Positions 15,163-23,349 of a stretch of 35,094 nucleotides of DNA are shown piece by piece. This DNA is from Legionellaceae bacterium (GTDB lineage Bacteria; Pseudomonadota; Gammaproteobacteria; Legionellales; Legionellaceae), in NCBI GenBank assembly GCA_030696305.1, contig JAUYSP010000001.1:1-35094 (forward strand), read 5' to 3'. Each line of letters opens with the position of its first letter. The first letter of the stretch is position 1. The notes beneath the pieces were generated by a model, which saw only the letters and a list, made by a program, of their open reading frames with translations, was not told where the DNA came from and did no database searches. The translations under genes were made by a program, and so were the position numbers.

Positions 15163-16449
15163 TTATCCGGTCTTTTGTTCTTTTACCCAGAATAACAACA
15201 CGCTACCAATGATCTGATAGATAGGTAATATAGCTAATGCAATATGATAGCTATAAGGTGAAAACGTTCCACTCGAGTTATTTAACACATCCAAAATGCG
15301 ACCAATTGCCGGTTCTGTAATGGCATCGAGTAATGCCTCACTCGCATTAATCATTGCTATAGCTGTTCCTGCCAGTCGAATGGGATTAACTTCTTTACCG
15401 ATTACAAATACTAAAGAGAATGAACCTAACATAAATCCAAAAATAAATAACAAGACGCCTAAACCCCATGCCGGCATAGGGTGGCAATACAGAACTAAAC
15501 CGAGCGATACGGAAGAAAGTAGGGTGCTATATATCATCAAGTGACATTTGCTTATTTTTCGATTAGAAAATAATGCAAATACCGGACTTCCTATAGCTAA
15601 TCCGATAAATACAAACGATATAAGTGAAGACGACGTGATGGCATCAAGGTGATATACACGCTGCAAAAAAGGGTTGCCCCATAGACCACAAAAAATCACA
15701 ACAGGCGAAAAGGATAGACCACTATACAACATCAATAGCCAATTTTGTTTAGATTTAAAAACGTGCAATACATCTTGCATTGAAATCGGAGCTTCGTTAA
15801 CTTTGCCAAGAGAACCGGACTCAGCCGGTGCTTCTCTTACTACTATCATAAAGATAAAGGCTAAAACAAACCCAGCTAATCCAACATCATATAATCCAGT
15901 TCGCCAACCCACATGCTGAATCAGCCATGCAAATGGCATTTGTCCGCATACAGCACCTGCCATAGCAGCAGAAACAAGTAATCCGATGAGCAATGCATAG
16001 CGTTTTGCTGGAAACCACGTCGCGGCTAGTTTCATATAAGCCACTGTTGAAAACGACACCCCAATTCCCATCACAGCTCGAGCGATTATCGCCATGGTTA
16101 GCGTATGTGTTTTGGAAAACCAAAGGACACTAGCCGCGCAGCTTAAAATGGCTAGAGTTGTAACCCAGCGCGCGCCATAACGATCAATAATAATTCCAAC
16201 AAACAACGGGGCAAGCAGGTAAGTCCAAAAATACCCACCAGATAACATGCCTAATCCAAGGCCTTGTAAGTTAAAATCGGACATTAACTGTCCTGATATC
16301 ACACTAGGAAAATTTTGAATTATGTATTTATAAAATAAAAAAGCGGCACATAGCGTTAAGACTAAAATTGCTGTACGCGTATGAGAGCAGTTCATTTTTT
16401 CCGAATCGCTTGGTATTTTTAAATATTCGGTGTGGTGTGATCGAGCCAT
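15163..16449 (-). CDS. MFS transporter
   Basis: A 428-aa inner-membrane transporter with twelve predicted helices in two halves. The loop 2-3 signature is present as GIIIDRYGARWV, with a second-half counterpart SNRKISKCH. Helix 4 includes IARAVMGIGVSFSTVAYMKLAATWFPAKRYA, the pattern of bacterial nutrient and Pht-like MFS proteins common in Legionellales. The soluble N-terminus (about 25 residues) is unusually hydrophilic (ARSHHTEYLKIPSDSEK). GGAGATCGCA precedes the ATG. Substrate is unknown; candidates in related bacteria are amino acids, nucleosides or siderophores. Confidence 0.85.
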   Translation of the reverse strand: MARSHHTEYLKIPSDSEKMNCSHTRTAILVLTLCAAFLFYKYIIQNFPSVISGQLMSDFNLQGLGLGMLSGGYFWTYLLAPLFVGIIIDRYGARWVTTLAILSCAASVLWFSKTHTLTMAIIARAVMGIGVSFSTVAYMKLAATWFPAKRYALLIGLLVSAAMAGAVCGQMPFAWLIQHVGWRTGLYDVGLAGFVLAFIFMIVVREAPAESGSLGKVNEAPISMQDVLHVFKSKQNWLLMLYSGLSFSPVVIFCGLWGNPFLQRVYHLDAITSSSLISFVFIGLAIGSPVFALFSNRKISKCHLMIYSTLLSSVSLGLVLYCHPMPAWGLGVLLFIFGFMLGSFSLVFVIGKEVNPIRLAGTAIAMINASEALLDAITEPAIGRILDVLNNSSGTFSPYSYHIALAILPIYQIIGSVLLFWVKEQKTG

Positions 16450-16507
16450 TGCGATCTCCTTGATTGTGAGGTGACATTAATTTGATTAATTCAAGATGAT
16501 CCGAGTA

Positions 16508-16555
16508 ACTTCTCCCTAGAGAAGTCGGATTATCATGTCACAACTCTAGGGGGAG
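16508..16555. repeat. Overlapping dyads upstream of MFS gene
   Basis: Two competing stems share one arm. The local hairpin is ACTTCTC-CCTA-GAGAAGT (16508-16525). The longer one pairs CTCCCTAGAG (16512-16521) with CTCTAGGGGGAG (16544-16555). The same CTCCCT(T)AGAG ... CTCTA(A)GGGG pair occurs at 22671-22716. Either an operator/terminator between the 39-aa gene and the MFS gene, or a short dispersed repeat. Confidence 0.4.
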
Positions 16556-16665
16556 GAATGGAAGAAAAAAATCACCACAAAAAAAGAGACGAGCGAACAA
16601 ATAGCCACAATGACAGACGAATCGGTCATAGACTGTAAAGTAGCTTGTAAGTTATTTTTGCTCAT
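16546..16665 (-). CDS. Predicted 39-aa single-helix membrane peptide
   Basis: An ATG at 16665 opens 39 codons: a polar N-terminus (MSKNNLQATLQSMTDSS) followed by one strongly hydrophobic helix (VIVAICSLVSFFVVIFFF) and HSSP. This is the shape of small membrane-regulating peptides or type I toxin-like proteins. GAGG lies 12 bases upstream of the ATG, a little far. The stop overlaps the dyad region before the MFS gene (start 16449), so it could be its upstream partner. No family recognised; support is only the composition and location. Confidence 0.35.
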   Translation of the reverse strand: MSKNNLQATLQSMTDSSVIVAICSLVSFFVVIFFFHSSP

Positions 16666-16766
16666 ATAATAAACACGCCTCTACTAATGTCTTTAATATT
16701 GTCACAAAGAAATATGTTTTGTCAAACTAGATTTCGTAGATGACAAAAAAGATTGTTACCATTGTC

Positions 16767-16889
16767 TTGAGTCTGTTGGACAACTCAGATTTTGACGTCC
16801 CGCAGCTTGTCCGTTGGTTCCAGTTCGCTCTGTCGCTGTGCAACACGCCGGACGTAAATCGTGTGGAAATCAATTGTCAACAGACCCTA
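16767..16889. mobile_element. MITE-like inverted-repeat element, copy A
   Basis: Left end GAGTCTGTTGGACAACT and right end AATTGTCAACAGACCC (reverse complement GGGTCTGTTGACAATT) are imperfect terminal inverted repeats. The interior carries GACGTCCCGCAGCTTGTCCG, shared with copies at 26867-26950 and 34559-34648. The right end is flanked by TA; the left flank has diverged. No transposase is encoded. It forms the upstream region of the secreted-protein gene at 16944 and creates a false N-terminal extension of that frame. Confidence 0.6.
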
Positions 16890-16943
16890 TTTATGGTTAA
16901 AATGCGTCAGCTATTTGGGATTATATACAAAAGGATGATTACA

Positions 16944-17429
16944 ATGAAACGGATTTTTGTGTTGTTGTTTATTTTAGGTTTGGGAAATGCATTTGCAATA
17001 ACTCCTCCCACTCCTCCTCCCCTACCTCCTAGTAACGTGATTACAATAGGACTTGATCCTTCAAATTTTTACTGCGTCACTTCCCCACAAACGGCACAAG
17101 TGTCATTCACGAATAATAGTTCAACAAATATAAAATTGGATAGAGGATTCTTGTATCTTTCGGCTACATATAGCGATATCAATGGTAATATACTAGGCAC
17201 TGACGTTCCACTTGTGAGCGAATTCGTTCCTGTATTAGGGCTTACTCTTCCTGCTGGTAGCACTTCGCAACCGCAATCAGTAAGTTATACTGCTAGATTT
17301 CCTCAGCTGTGTTGCCTTGCATCGCAAGCTAAGGTGACGGTTCGTTATTTCCTTTTGGTCTCAGCGACGCCCATTCCTTATACTCAGACAATTTTTACTG
17401 TTGGCATTGATCATTCATCGGGGTGCTAG
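16944..17429 (+). CDS. Secreted protein with Pro-rich start and Ig-like fold, unknown
   Basis: A 161-aa precursor: signal peptide MKRIFVLLFILGLGNAFA, then a Pro-rich stretch (TPPTPPPLPPS), then about 130 residues of predicted beta strands (VSFTNNSSTNIKLDRGFLYLSATYSD, SVSYTARFPQLCCLASQAKVTVRYFLLV). Four Cys (FYC, CC, SSGC at the very end) suggest disulfides in the periplasm or outside. I chose the ATG at 16944 because AAGGA lies 8 bases upstream and a signal peptide follows; the longer frame from 16740 runs through the MITE-like element. No family recognised. Confidence 0.65.
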   Translation: MKRIFVLLFILGLGNAFAITPPTPPPLPPSNVITIGLDPSNFYCVTSPQTAQVSFTNNSSTNIKLDRGFLYLSATYSDINGNILGTDVPLVSEFVPVLGLTLPAGSTSQPQSVSYTARFPQLCCLASQAKVTVRYFLLVSATPIPYTQTIFTVGIDHSSGC

Positions 17430-17497
17430 TAAACGGCGTATATTTACTCGAAATCATAATTATTAAGACATATTTAGCAAGAAAAATAGGTGTAAAA

Positions 17498-18283
17498 ATG
17501 TGCAGATCGAAGATTTTTTTGGCGACTAGTGCGCTTGGTTTTTGTATGGCAACCCATGCCTCTATAGCAAATGCCGATGTTTTTTCTTTTCAAAACTTAA
17601 AACCGACAGTTGTAACAGCAAGTTTTGGTCCTGGATGGACAACGTCAGGCGAACAGCAAACAGGGTATCTACTCCCAAGTATTTTTAATACCTATGTTCC
17701 CTATCATAACACAGCGGGTTTTCTAGAAGGTGAAATCTTCTTAGGCCGTCAGTACAAGTTACATGATTGGGTTGATGGGCAATTCGGTGCTGAAGTTGCT
17801 GTAACAAATAGTGTGATGTTAGGGGGGGATATTTGGCAACAAGGTGGCTCTCAATTTAATAATCTGTACTATGGATACCGAGTTAATCACACCCACGTGG
17901 CCTTTAAAGGCAAACTCCTTGGGCGACCGAATGAGGCGCTTAGACCCTACATTGGCGCAAGCTTAGGTGTTGGATTTAACCGTGCGCACAACTATAGCAG
18001 CAGAGCTAAGACACTGCCGCCAGATCAGTTTGGTCAACAGGTTAATGTCTTTCCTTTCCCCAATTACACTGATAAAACTCAAACCGCATTTAGTTACACA
18101 GCAATTGCCGGGATACAACAGCAGTTGACTAAGGAATGGGCTGCGGGTGTTGGTTATGAATTTGCAGATTGGGGACGGAGTCAATTGGCTGCAGCGCCCG
18201 GGCAAAGCGTGGGAACAGGATTGTCTTTAGCGCATCTGTATACGAATGGTGTACAGGTCAATGTGACTTATACAATATTGTAA
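17498..18283 (+). CDS. Outer-membrane beta-barrel protein
   Basis: A 261-aa precursor: signal peptide to about residue 27 (LATSALGFCMATHASIANA), then alternating strands such as TVVTASFGPGWTT, GFLEGEIFLGRQY, VDGQFGAEVAVTN, LRPYIGASLGVGFNRA, FSYTAIAGIQQQLTKEWAAGVGYEFADWGRS and a terminal NGVQVNVTYTIL. This fits an 8-strand OMP_b-brl protein of the kind expanded in Legionella. The start at 17498 has ATAGGTG upstream; an earlier in-frame ATG at 17423 overlaps the preceding gene and adds a non-signal sequence. It lies 68 bp after the secreted-protein gene, perhaps in the same operon. Confidence 0.75.
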   Translation: MCRSKIFLATSALGFCMATHASIANADVFSFQNLKPTVVTASFGPGWTTSGEQQTGYLLPSIFNTYVPYHNTAGFLEGEIFLGRQYKLHDWVDGQFGAEVAVTNSVMLGGDIWQQGGSQFNNLYYGYRVNHTHVAFKGKLLGRPNEALRPYIGASLGVGFNRAHNYSSRAKTLPPDQFGQQVNVFPFPNYTDKTQTAFSYTAIAGIQQQLTKEWAAGVGYEFADWGRSQLAAAPGQSVGTGLSLAHLYTNGVQVNVTYTIL

Positions 18284-18299
18284 CCCATTAAGACGTGAG

Positions 18300-18342
18300 T
18301 AGATCCTAGCCCGCAATGAACCCTGTGTCTTGGCGGGATCTA
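18300..18342. terminator. Stem-loop after outer-membrane protein gene
   Basis: TAGATCCTAGCCCGC and GCGGGATCTA pair around a loop of about 16 bases, 17 bp after the stop codon. The stem has a 4-base bulge. It probably ends transcription of 16944-18283. Confidence 0.5.
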
Positions 18343-18425
18343 ATAACGCGTTGCTCCCGCCTAGGTGCCATTGGGGGCAGAATAGATTGTCCGTACATCC
18401 ATCGCCTTAATATGGAGATGATCAC

Positions 18426-19589
18426 TCACGCATCAAAGAAATATTTTTTAACACCAACGGCCCAAGGATAAACTGTTACGTTATCAATTTGTTTTATATA
18501 TTGATCTCGACTCAAACAAATCGCTTCGCAATCACCAAAATCATGCGCGAGTGTTTTTAATGTTGATAGGTGACGCGCCTCCACCATGACGGCGCTTTTT
18601 ATTTCGACGAATAGAGTTTTCTGACCAGGACGCTCAATGACCAAATCAATTTCTGCATCATCTTTCGTTGCTAAATAAGTGAAGCGGTAATTACGATGAC
18701 GATAACTTGCCAATTGTATGCATTGATTAATTATAAAATGTTCAAAGGCTTCACCAAAAGCGGAGGTGCTTTCCACCAATGGGATTTCAATCAATCGCAT
18801 CAATGCTCTAACCACCCCGTCGTCAAAAAAATAAAATTTTGGTTTTTTACTGAGTCGTTTACGAAAGGAATGTTGGAAGGGATATAAATAGTATCCAATT
18901 AAGGTATCTTCCAAAATCGAAAAATAATCTTGTACAATATAATCAGATACGCCAACATCTTGCGCAATATTTGAAATTGTTATCTTTTTCCCATTACTTT
19001 GTGCTGCCACTTCTAAGAAATGACGAAATGGCGCTAAGTCGCGTACGTATTTCTCGGCCCATACTTCTTCTTTCAAATAGAGATTGACATAGGTTTCTAA
19101 AAAAAGCTGTTTTTCAAGATCACCCGCAAATTCAAATAGTTTTGGCAGCATCCCATATTGCATGGCATGAGAAAGATTAAATTGTTCTCCGACCTCTAAG
19201 TACGTGGGTGGGTATAGGTGATAAAGCAATGCTCTGCCTGCTAACAAATTAGCACCGCCGTGCCTTAATTTTTTGGCACTCGAACCAGTGAGAATAAATA
19301 TTTTTTGAGTCGTCTCTATCAGATCATGAACAATGTCTAACAGTTTAGGGATTTTTTGAATTTCATCAATGATAACATACGGTTGAGTATCTGGCAGTGC
19401 CCTGACAATCTCACTCAATGCATCTGGATTCCGTGAAAAATGGTTTTCGTTTTTAGCCTCTAGTAAATTAATCATTAACGCATTGTTAAGCCAGGGCAAC
19501 GATTTTAATAGCGTTGTCTTTCCCACTCCGCGTGCACCAAATAAAAAGACACTCTGTTTTTCGCTGAGCCGTATTAATCTCTCAAACAT
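18426..19589 (-). CDS. AAA ATPase with DUF4143 and nuclease-like C-terminus
   Basis: A 387-aa member of the AAA_14 / DUF4143 ATPase family. Walker A is GARGVGKTT (18-26), Walker B is YVIIDEIQKIP (D75, E76), and the sensor segment is KIFILTGSSAKKLR followed by NLLAGRALLYHLYP. DUF4143 covers about 190-350, with a winged-helix stretch ITISNIAQDVGVSDYIVQDYFSILEDT. The end has DAEIDLVIERPG..LFVEIKSA, the D-E-K arrangement of PD-(D/E)XK nucleases. Cellular role is unclear; such genes are patchily distributed and often horizontally acquired. No Shine-Dalgarno sequence precedes the ATG, and two direct repeats lie immediately upstream. Confidence 0.85.
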   Translation of the reverse strand: MFERLIRLSEKQSVFLFGARGVGKTTLLKSLPWLNNALMINLLEAKNENHFSRNPDALSEIVRALPDTQPYVIIDEIQKIPKLLDIVHDLIETTQKIFILTGSSAKKLRHGGANLLAGRALLYHLYPPTYLEVGEQFNLSHAMQYGMLPKLFEFAGDLEKQLFLETYVNLYLKEEVWAEKYVRDLAPFRHFLEVAAQSNGKKITISNIAQDVGVSDYIVQDYFSILEDTLIGYYLYPFQHSFRKRLSKKPKFYFFDDGVVRALMRLIEIPLVESTSAFGEAFEHFIINQCIQLASYRHRNYRFTYLATKDDAEIDLVIERPGQKTLFVEIKSAVMVEARHLSTLKTLAHDFGDCEAICLSRDQYIKQIDNVTVYPWAVGVKKYFFDA

Positions 19590-19592
19590 ACA

Positions 19593-19641
19593 TTGACGCC
19601 ATTTTTAAAAACTTATTTAAAAATTGTACGCCATTTTCAAA
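19593..19641. repeat. Paired direct repeats in ATPase promoter region
   Basis: TTGACGCCATTTTTAAA (19593-19609) and TTGTACGCCATTTTCAAA (19624-19641) share ACGCCATTTT at a 31-bp period, about three helical turns. They lie right upstream of the DUF4143 ATPase start and could be regulator half-sites. Confidence 0.4.
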
Positions 19642-19803
19642 TAAAATCAATAAAAAAGTCGTCGTAGGCAAATCGATTTTACTTATGTATGCGAGTCCTG
19701 TCGCCTCGCCGGTAAAATAGAGGCTATTGAGCTTTAAGAGAATTCTCACCGCATGAAGGATAGTGTACGATTGAGATCTTAGGGTAAGTTAGAAGAGGGC
19801 TAT

Positions 19804-20895
19804 ATGCCAAATATAATGATAGCTGGAGCAGGCAAGATTGGTCGTTTAATTGCATGTTTGTTAGCGGATTGTGCTGACTACGAGGTTCATTTAGTTGATA
19901 TAGAGTTTAATGGAGCCGAAGTAACACATTTATTGCAAGTCATGCCTGAAATAAAGGCGGTCTCGTTGGATGTAAATGATAACAAGTTAATGCACGCGTA
20001 TTTAATTAAACATAAAATTGCTGCTGTTATATCCAGTTTACCTTATTTTTTAAATACCCATATGGCTTTAGCGGCTAAAAATGCTAAAGCGCATTATTTT
20101 GATTTGACAGAAGATATCGTTATAACCCAATCCATTAAAGCCATCGCAAAGGACGCTGAAACAGCATTTGTTCCTCAGTGTGGGCTTGCCCCTGGTTTTA
20201 TTAGTATTGTTGCAAGTAGTTTAATGGATGAATTTGATGAATGCGTAGACGCCAAGTTGCGAGTTGGCGCGTTGCCTCAACGAGCCAGCAATGCGCTTCG
20301 TTACTCGTTGACATGGTCTACAGATGGATTAATTAATCAATATGGCAATACCTGTTATGGAATTGAAGACGGTCGGATAACTGAATTAATGCCTTTGGAA
20401 GGATTGGAGTCTCTCGAAATTGATGGTAGTGCATATGAGGCGTTTAATACGTCGGGTGGTCTTGGCAGCTTTGTGGAGCAATATAAAGGTAAAATCCAGC
20501 GTTTAAATTATAAAACTATTCGATATCCGGGGCACTGCGAAAAAATGCGTTTTCTTATGAACGATCTGAAGTTAAATGACGATCGAGATACATTGAAACG
20601 TATTTTGGAACGAGCAATTCCTAAAACGCGCCAAGATATGATCTTGGTTTATGTGTCTGTGTCAGGCATCAAACATGGTGAATTAATTGAAAAAAATTAT
20701 GTAAAAAAATTATATCCTAAATTAATTCGAGGGATTGAATGGTCGGCGATACAAGTGAGTACGTCGTCGGGTGTTTGTGCTGTGGTTGATTTGATGTTGA
20801 CTAAAAGCAATAAATATCGTGGTCTTATTACACAAAAAACATTTAAACTGGCTGATGTATTGGCCAATCGTTTTGGTCAATATTTTGGAGAATAA
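19804..20895 (+). CDS. Saccharopine dehydrogenase family protein
   Basis: A 363-aa NAD(P)-dependent oxidoreductase. A Rossmann fold begins at once with [19 protein letters not shown] and the acidic VHLVDIE at the end of strand 2. [30 protein letters not shown] and [16 protein letters not shown] are the saccharopine-dehydrogenase signatures (DLTE/D and CGLAPG). The C-terminal domain follows ([11 protein letters not shown], ...[12 protein letters not shown].., [14 protein letters not shown]). The family splits saccharopine to glutamate and aminoadipate semialdehyde. The next gene starts one base after this stop and encodes the enzyme expected to use that product. Confidence 0.85.
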   Translation: MPNIMIAGAGKIGRLIACLLADCADYEVHLVDIEFNGAEVTHLLQVMPEIKAVSLDVNDNKLMHAYLIKHKIAAVISSLPYFLNTHMALAAKNAKAHYFDLTEDIVITQSIKAIAKDAETAFVPQCGLAPGFISIVASSLMDEFDECVDAKLRVGALPQRASNALRYSLTWSTDGLINQYGNTCYGIEDGRITELMPLEGLESLEIDGSAYEAFNTSGGLGSFVEQYKGKIQRLNYKTIRYPGHCEKMRFLMNDLKLNDDRDTLKRILERAIPKTRQDMILVYVSVSGIKHGELIEKNYVKKLYPKLIRGIEWSAIQVSTSSGVCAVVDLMLTKSNKYRGLITQKTFKLADVLANRFGQYFGE

Positions 20896-20896
20896 T

Positions 20897-22417
20897 ATGA
20901 TCGGGGTATTAAAGCGGTTAAAGATAAATACATTGAATGCTGGTGCGTATAGTGGTGCCAACTGGGTAAGCCCTATTGGCGAGTCACGTCTGCAATCAAT
21001 CAATCCTGCCAATGGTGAGATCATTGCGGATATAGCGATGTGTAGCCTGATGGATTATCAACAAGTTGTTGAACGAGCTCAACATGCATTCCTTGCCTGG
21101 CGCGAAACCCCGGCGCCAGTACGCGGTGAAATAATTCGACAAATCGGTCTGGCTTTCCGTGAACATAAGGATAGTTTAGGTAGTTTGGTGTCACTTGAGA
21201 TGGGTAAATCTAAACAGGAAGGTGATGGTGAAGTGCAGGAGATGATCGATATTGCTGATTTCGCAGTGGGTCAATCAAGAATGTTATATGGGAAAACCAT
21301 GCATTCAGAACGACCTAAGCATCGGATGTATGAGCAATGGCATCCTTATGGTATTGTGGGCGTTATCTCGGCATTTAATTTTCCGGTTGCCGTATGGGCT
21401 TGGAATGCCTTTATTGCAGCGATTTGCGGCAATGTTACCTTATGGAAACCATCAGCAAAAACGCCCCTATGTGCGATTGCCATACAGCAGATTTGTAATA
21501 AGATATTGCAGCAAAATAATTGTCCTGACATTTTCTCGCTGATTATTCCTGAGTCTCGCGTTATAACCGAGACGTTTGTGAGTGATCCACGCGTCCCTTT
21601 AATCTCGTTTACCGGATCAACAGCCGTAGGGAAAGGGGTCGCTGCTACCGTTGCTTCACGTTTAGGTCGAACCATTCTTGAGTTAGGCGGAAATAATGCC
21701 ATCATTCTTGATGAGTCAGCTAAACTTGATTTGGCTATCCCGGCGATCGTGTTCGGAGCTGTTGGAACCGCAGGTCAGCGTTGTACGTCCACTCGTCGCT
21801 TATTTGTGCATGAGGCGATTTATCCTCAAGTCATTAAAAAATTACAGCATGCGTATGAACAAATTACGATTGGCGATCCATTAGATAGTCATACGTTGAT
21901 GGGCCCTTTGATTGATGAGCAAGCGGTTGCGCAATTTAAAGCAGCTATCACCCGTATTCAAGAGGCTGGTGGTGTGGTTAAGGTTGGAGGCAAGGTACTC
22001 AATCGGATAGGATATTTTGTCCAGCCAACGTTAGTAACAGGCTTAACAAATGATGTTGGCATTGTGCAAGAAGAAACATTTGCCCCAATTTTATATGTGA
22101 TGACGTATCGTCATTTGGATGAGGCCATTGTGTTACAAAATGCTGTTTCGCAAGGTTTATCGTCTGCTTTATTCACTCAAAATTTAAATCATGCCGAGCG
22201 CTATTTGAGTGCTGTAGGTAGTGATTGTGGTATTGCGAATATTAATATAGGTACATCAGGCGCAGAAATTGGTGGCGCTTTCGGCGGCGAAAAAGAAACA
22301 GGCGGTGGGCGGGAATCGGGCTCCGATGCTTGGAAGGCTTATATGCGACGACAAACAAACACCATTAATTGGGGTGATGAGTTACCGTTAGCACAAGGGA
22401 TACAATTTAACGTGTAA
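20897..22417 (+). CDS. ALDH7-type aldehyde dehydrogenase (aminoadipate-semialdehyde dehydrogenase-like)
   Basis: A 506-aa NAD+-dependent aldehyde dehydrogenase. Motifs: [20 protein letters not shown], the cofactor loop FTGSTAVG (238-245), general base E262 in LELGGNNAI and catalytic nucleophile C296 in [12 protein letters not shown]. The ending [19 protein letters not shown] is characteristic of the ALDH7 (antiquitin) branch. These enzymes oxidise aminoadipate semialdehyde / piperideine-6-carboxylate to alpha-aminoadipate. I chose the ATG at 20897 because it has GGAG 6 bases upstream and sits one base after the previous stop; the longer frame overlaps the dehydrogenase gene. Confidence 0.88.
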   Translation: MIGVLKRLKINTLNAGAYSGANWVSPIGESRLQSINPANGEIIADIAMCSLMDYQQVVERAQHAFLAWRETPAPVRGEIIRQIGLAFREHKDSLGSLVSLEMGKSKQEGDGEVQEMIDIADFAVGQSRMLYGKTMHSERPKHRMYEQWHPYGIVGVISAFNFPVAVWAWNAFIAAICGNVTLWKPSAKTPLCAIAIQQICNKILQQNNCPDIFSLIIPESRVITETFVSDPRVPLISFTGSTAVGKGVAATVASRLGRTILELGGNNAIILDESAKLDLAIPAIVFGAVGTAGQRCTSTRRLFVHEAIYPQVIKKLQHAYEQITIGDPLDSHTLMGPLIDEQAVAQFKAAITRIQEAGGVVKVGGKVLNRIGYFVQPTLVTGLTNDVGIVQEETFAPILYVMTYRHLDEAIVLQNAVSQGLSSALFTQNLNHAERYLSAVGSDCGIANINIGTSGAEIGGAFGGEKETGGGRESGSDAWKAYMRRQTNTINWGDELPLAQGIQFNV

Positions 22418-22767
22418 TGGGCGCCCAAATTAATGCGGGTATGAAACAGAGGCAAATATTAAAAATTAATTGCTTTAATCAAGAACAATGTGATAGGATG
22501 TTATTTACTGTCATTTTGACTTTATTTTAAACAAAAGTGTATCGTTATGAATAACAACGGTTTTTTAACATGCGTTTCTACGAAGCCTGCTTCTTTGAGT
22601 AGCGTATCTGCTTGCGTTGTTGTTTTATCTTCTTTAGCTCAAATTCGAGTGCTCGTCATTTGTCTCTTCTCTCCCTTAGAGTGGTTGGCTAGTTGATTTC
22701 GCGCCCCTCTAAGGGGTAAATAGAGCGAAATCCACAATTGAACCCACATCATTTTTTGGAGAAGACC
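22418..22767. other. 350-bp intergenic region with leader-like ORF and overlapping stems
   Basis: It opens with a 10-bp palindrome TGGGCGCCCA at 22418-22427. A 49-codon frame runs 22547-22696 (+), beginning MNNNGFLTCVSTKPASLSSV with a hydrophobic middle; it has no good ribosome-binding site. Its last codons hold CCCTTAGAG (22673-22681), which pairs with CTCTAAGGG (22707-22715); the second arm can alternatively fold on itself as CCCCTCTAAGGGG. This may be an attenuator-like leader for the gene at 22768, but neither the peptide nor the fold is tested. Confidence 0.35.
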
Positions 22768-23082
22768 ATGAAAGCAATAAAATTATTTTCTGCACGCGCA
22801 TTTCAACAGCAAAGCTCATATCCTTCAGTTCGATTTTTCAATAATACAATCCATGGAAAACCCAATGCTCAAACGCCCCCAAAAGAACCTCGGGTATGTG
22901 ATCTAACAGGGTGGTCCTGCTCAGATGGCAGTCCTGCTGCACAGCAAGATAAACCTACCTTTAAACCACAGCAGGTAAGCCCTTCTACCTCTCAACATCA
23001 AAAGCTTGATCGAACCTGTGATTTATCTGGGTGGGACTGTTCGGATGTTACGGTGGTAGAAGGAAGCCGGTTTACTCGATAA
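22768..23082 (+). CDS. 104-aa protein with duplicated CDL(S/T)GWxCSD motif
   Basis: I do not recognise this family. The N-terminus is basic and amphipathic with no acidic residue in the first 39 (MKAIKLFSARAFQQQSSYPS then VRFFNN). Two near-identical motifs follow, RVCDLTGWSCSD (42-53; C44, C51) and RTCDLSGWDCSD (82-93; C84, C91), exactly 40 residues apart and joined by a Pro/Gln/Ser-rich linker. The C-terminus is SRFTR. The paired Cys seven residues apart could bind metal, form disulfides or be modified. The ATG at 22768 is chosen for the TGGAGAAG site 5 bases upstream; an ATG at 22738 adds ten residues without one. Confidence 0.65.
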   Translation: MKAIKLFSARAFQQQSSYPSVRFFNNTIHGKPNAQTPPKEPRVCDLTGWSCSDGSPAAQQDKPTFKPQQVSPSTSQHQKLDRTCDLSGWDCSDVTVVEGSRFTR

Positions 23083-23349
23083 ACAACACATGAAATCCGT
23101 AAGTAAGCCATCTGGGTCGTTTCAAATGCCGCTAGGAAGTAGAAAATAATGGATATATTTTCGCTCCCTAACGGTTACGACTTGGTTTTATGGCGCTTCG
23201 ACTCCTGTATGCACTAAAACGAGAGTCCTAATGTCAAAAAACAAGTGTTTGAATATTCAAAACATATTACAATCTTCGCCTGTTTTATACCTCAATATTT
23301 CGCAGCCCAGGCGGCGTGTTAACTTAAAATAGGTAAGGGATAATAAAAA

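Noticed and set aside
16740-16943. N-terminal extension of the secreted protein
   Set aside because: The extension reads through the inverted-repeat element; the internal ATG at 16944 has a ribosome-binding site and begins a proper signal peptide.
18394-18424. Sequence resembling the hflX-end hairpin (CATCGCCTTAATATGGAG)
   Set aside because: It matches 15114-15139 over about 20 bases but the stem is mostly lost; similarity may be chance.
20819-20896. Longer start of the ALDH frame
   Set aside because: It overlaps the dehydrogenase gene; GGAG and a one-base intergenic gap support the ATG at 20897.
23231-23335. 33-codon frame upstream of the two-barrel gene
   Set aside because: No ribosome-binding site and ordinary composition; likely chance in the 267-bp gap 23083-23349, where nothing else convincing was seen.
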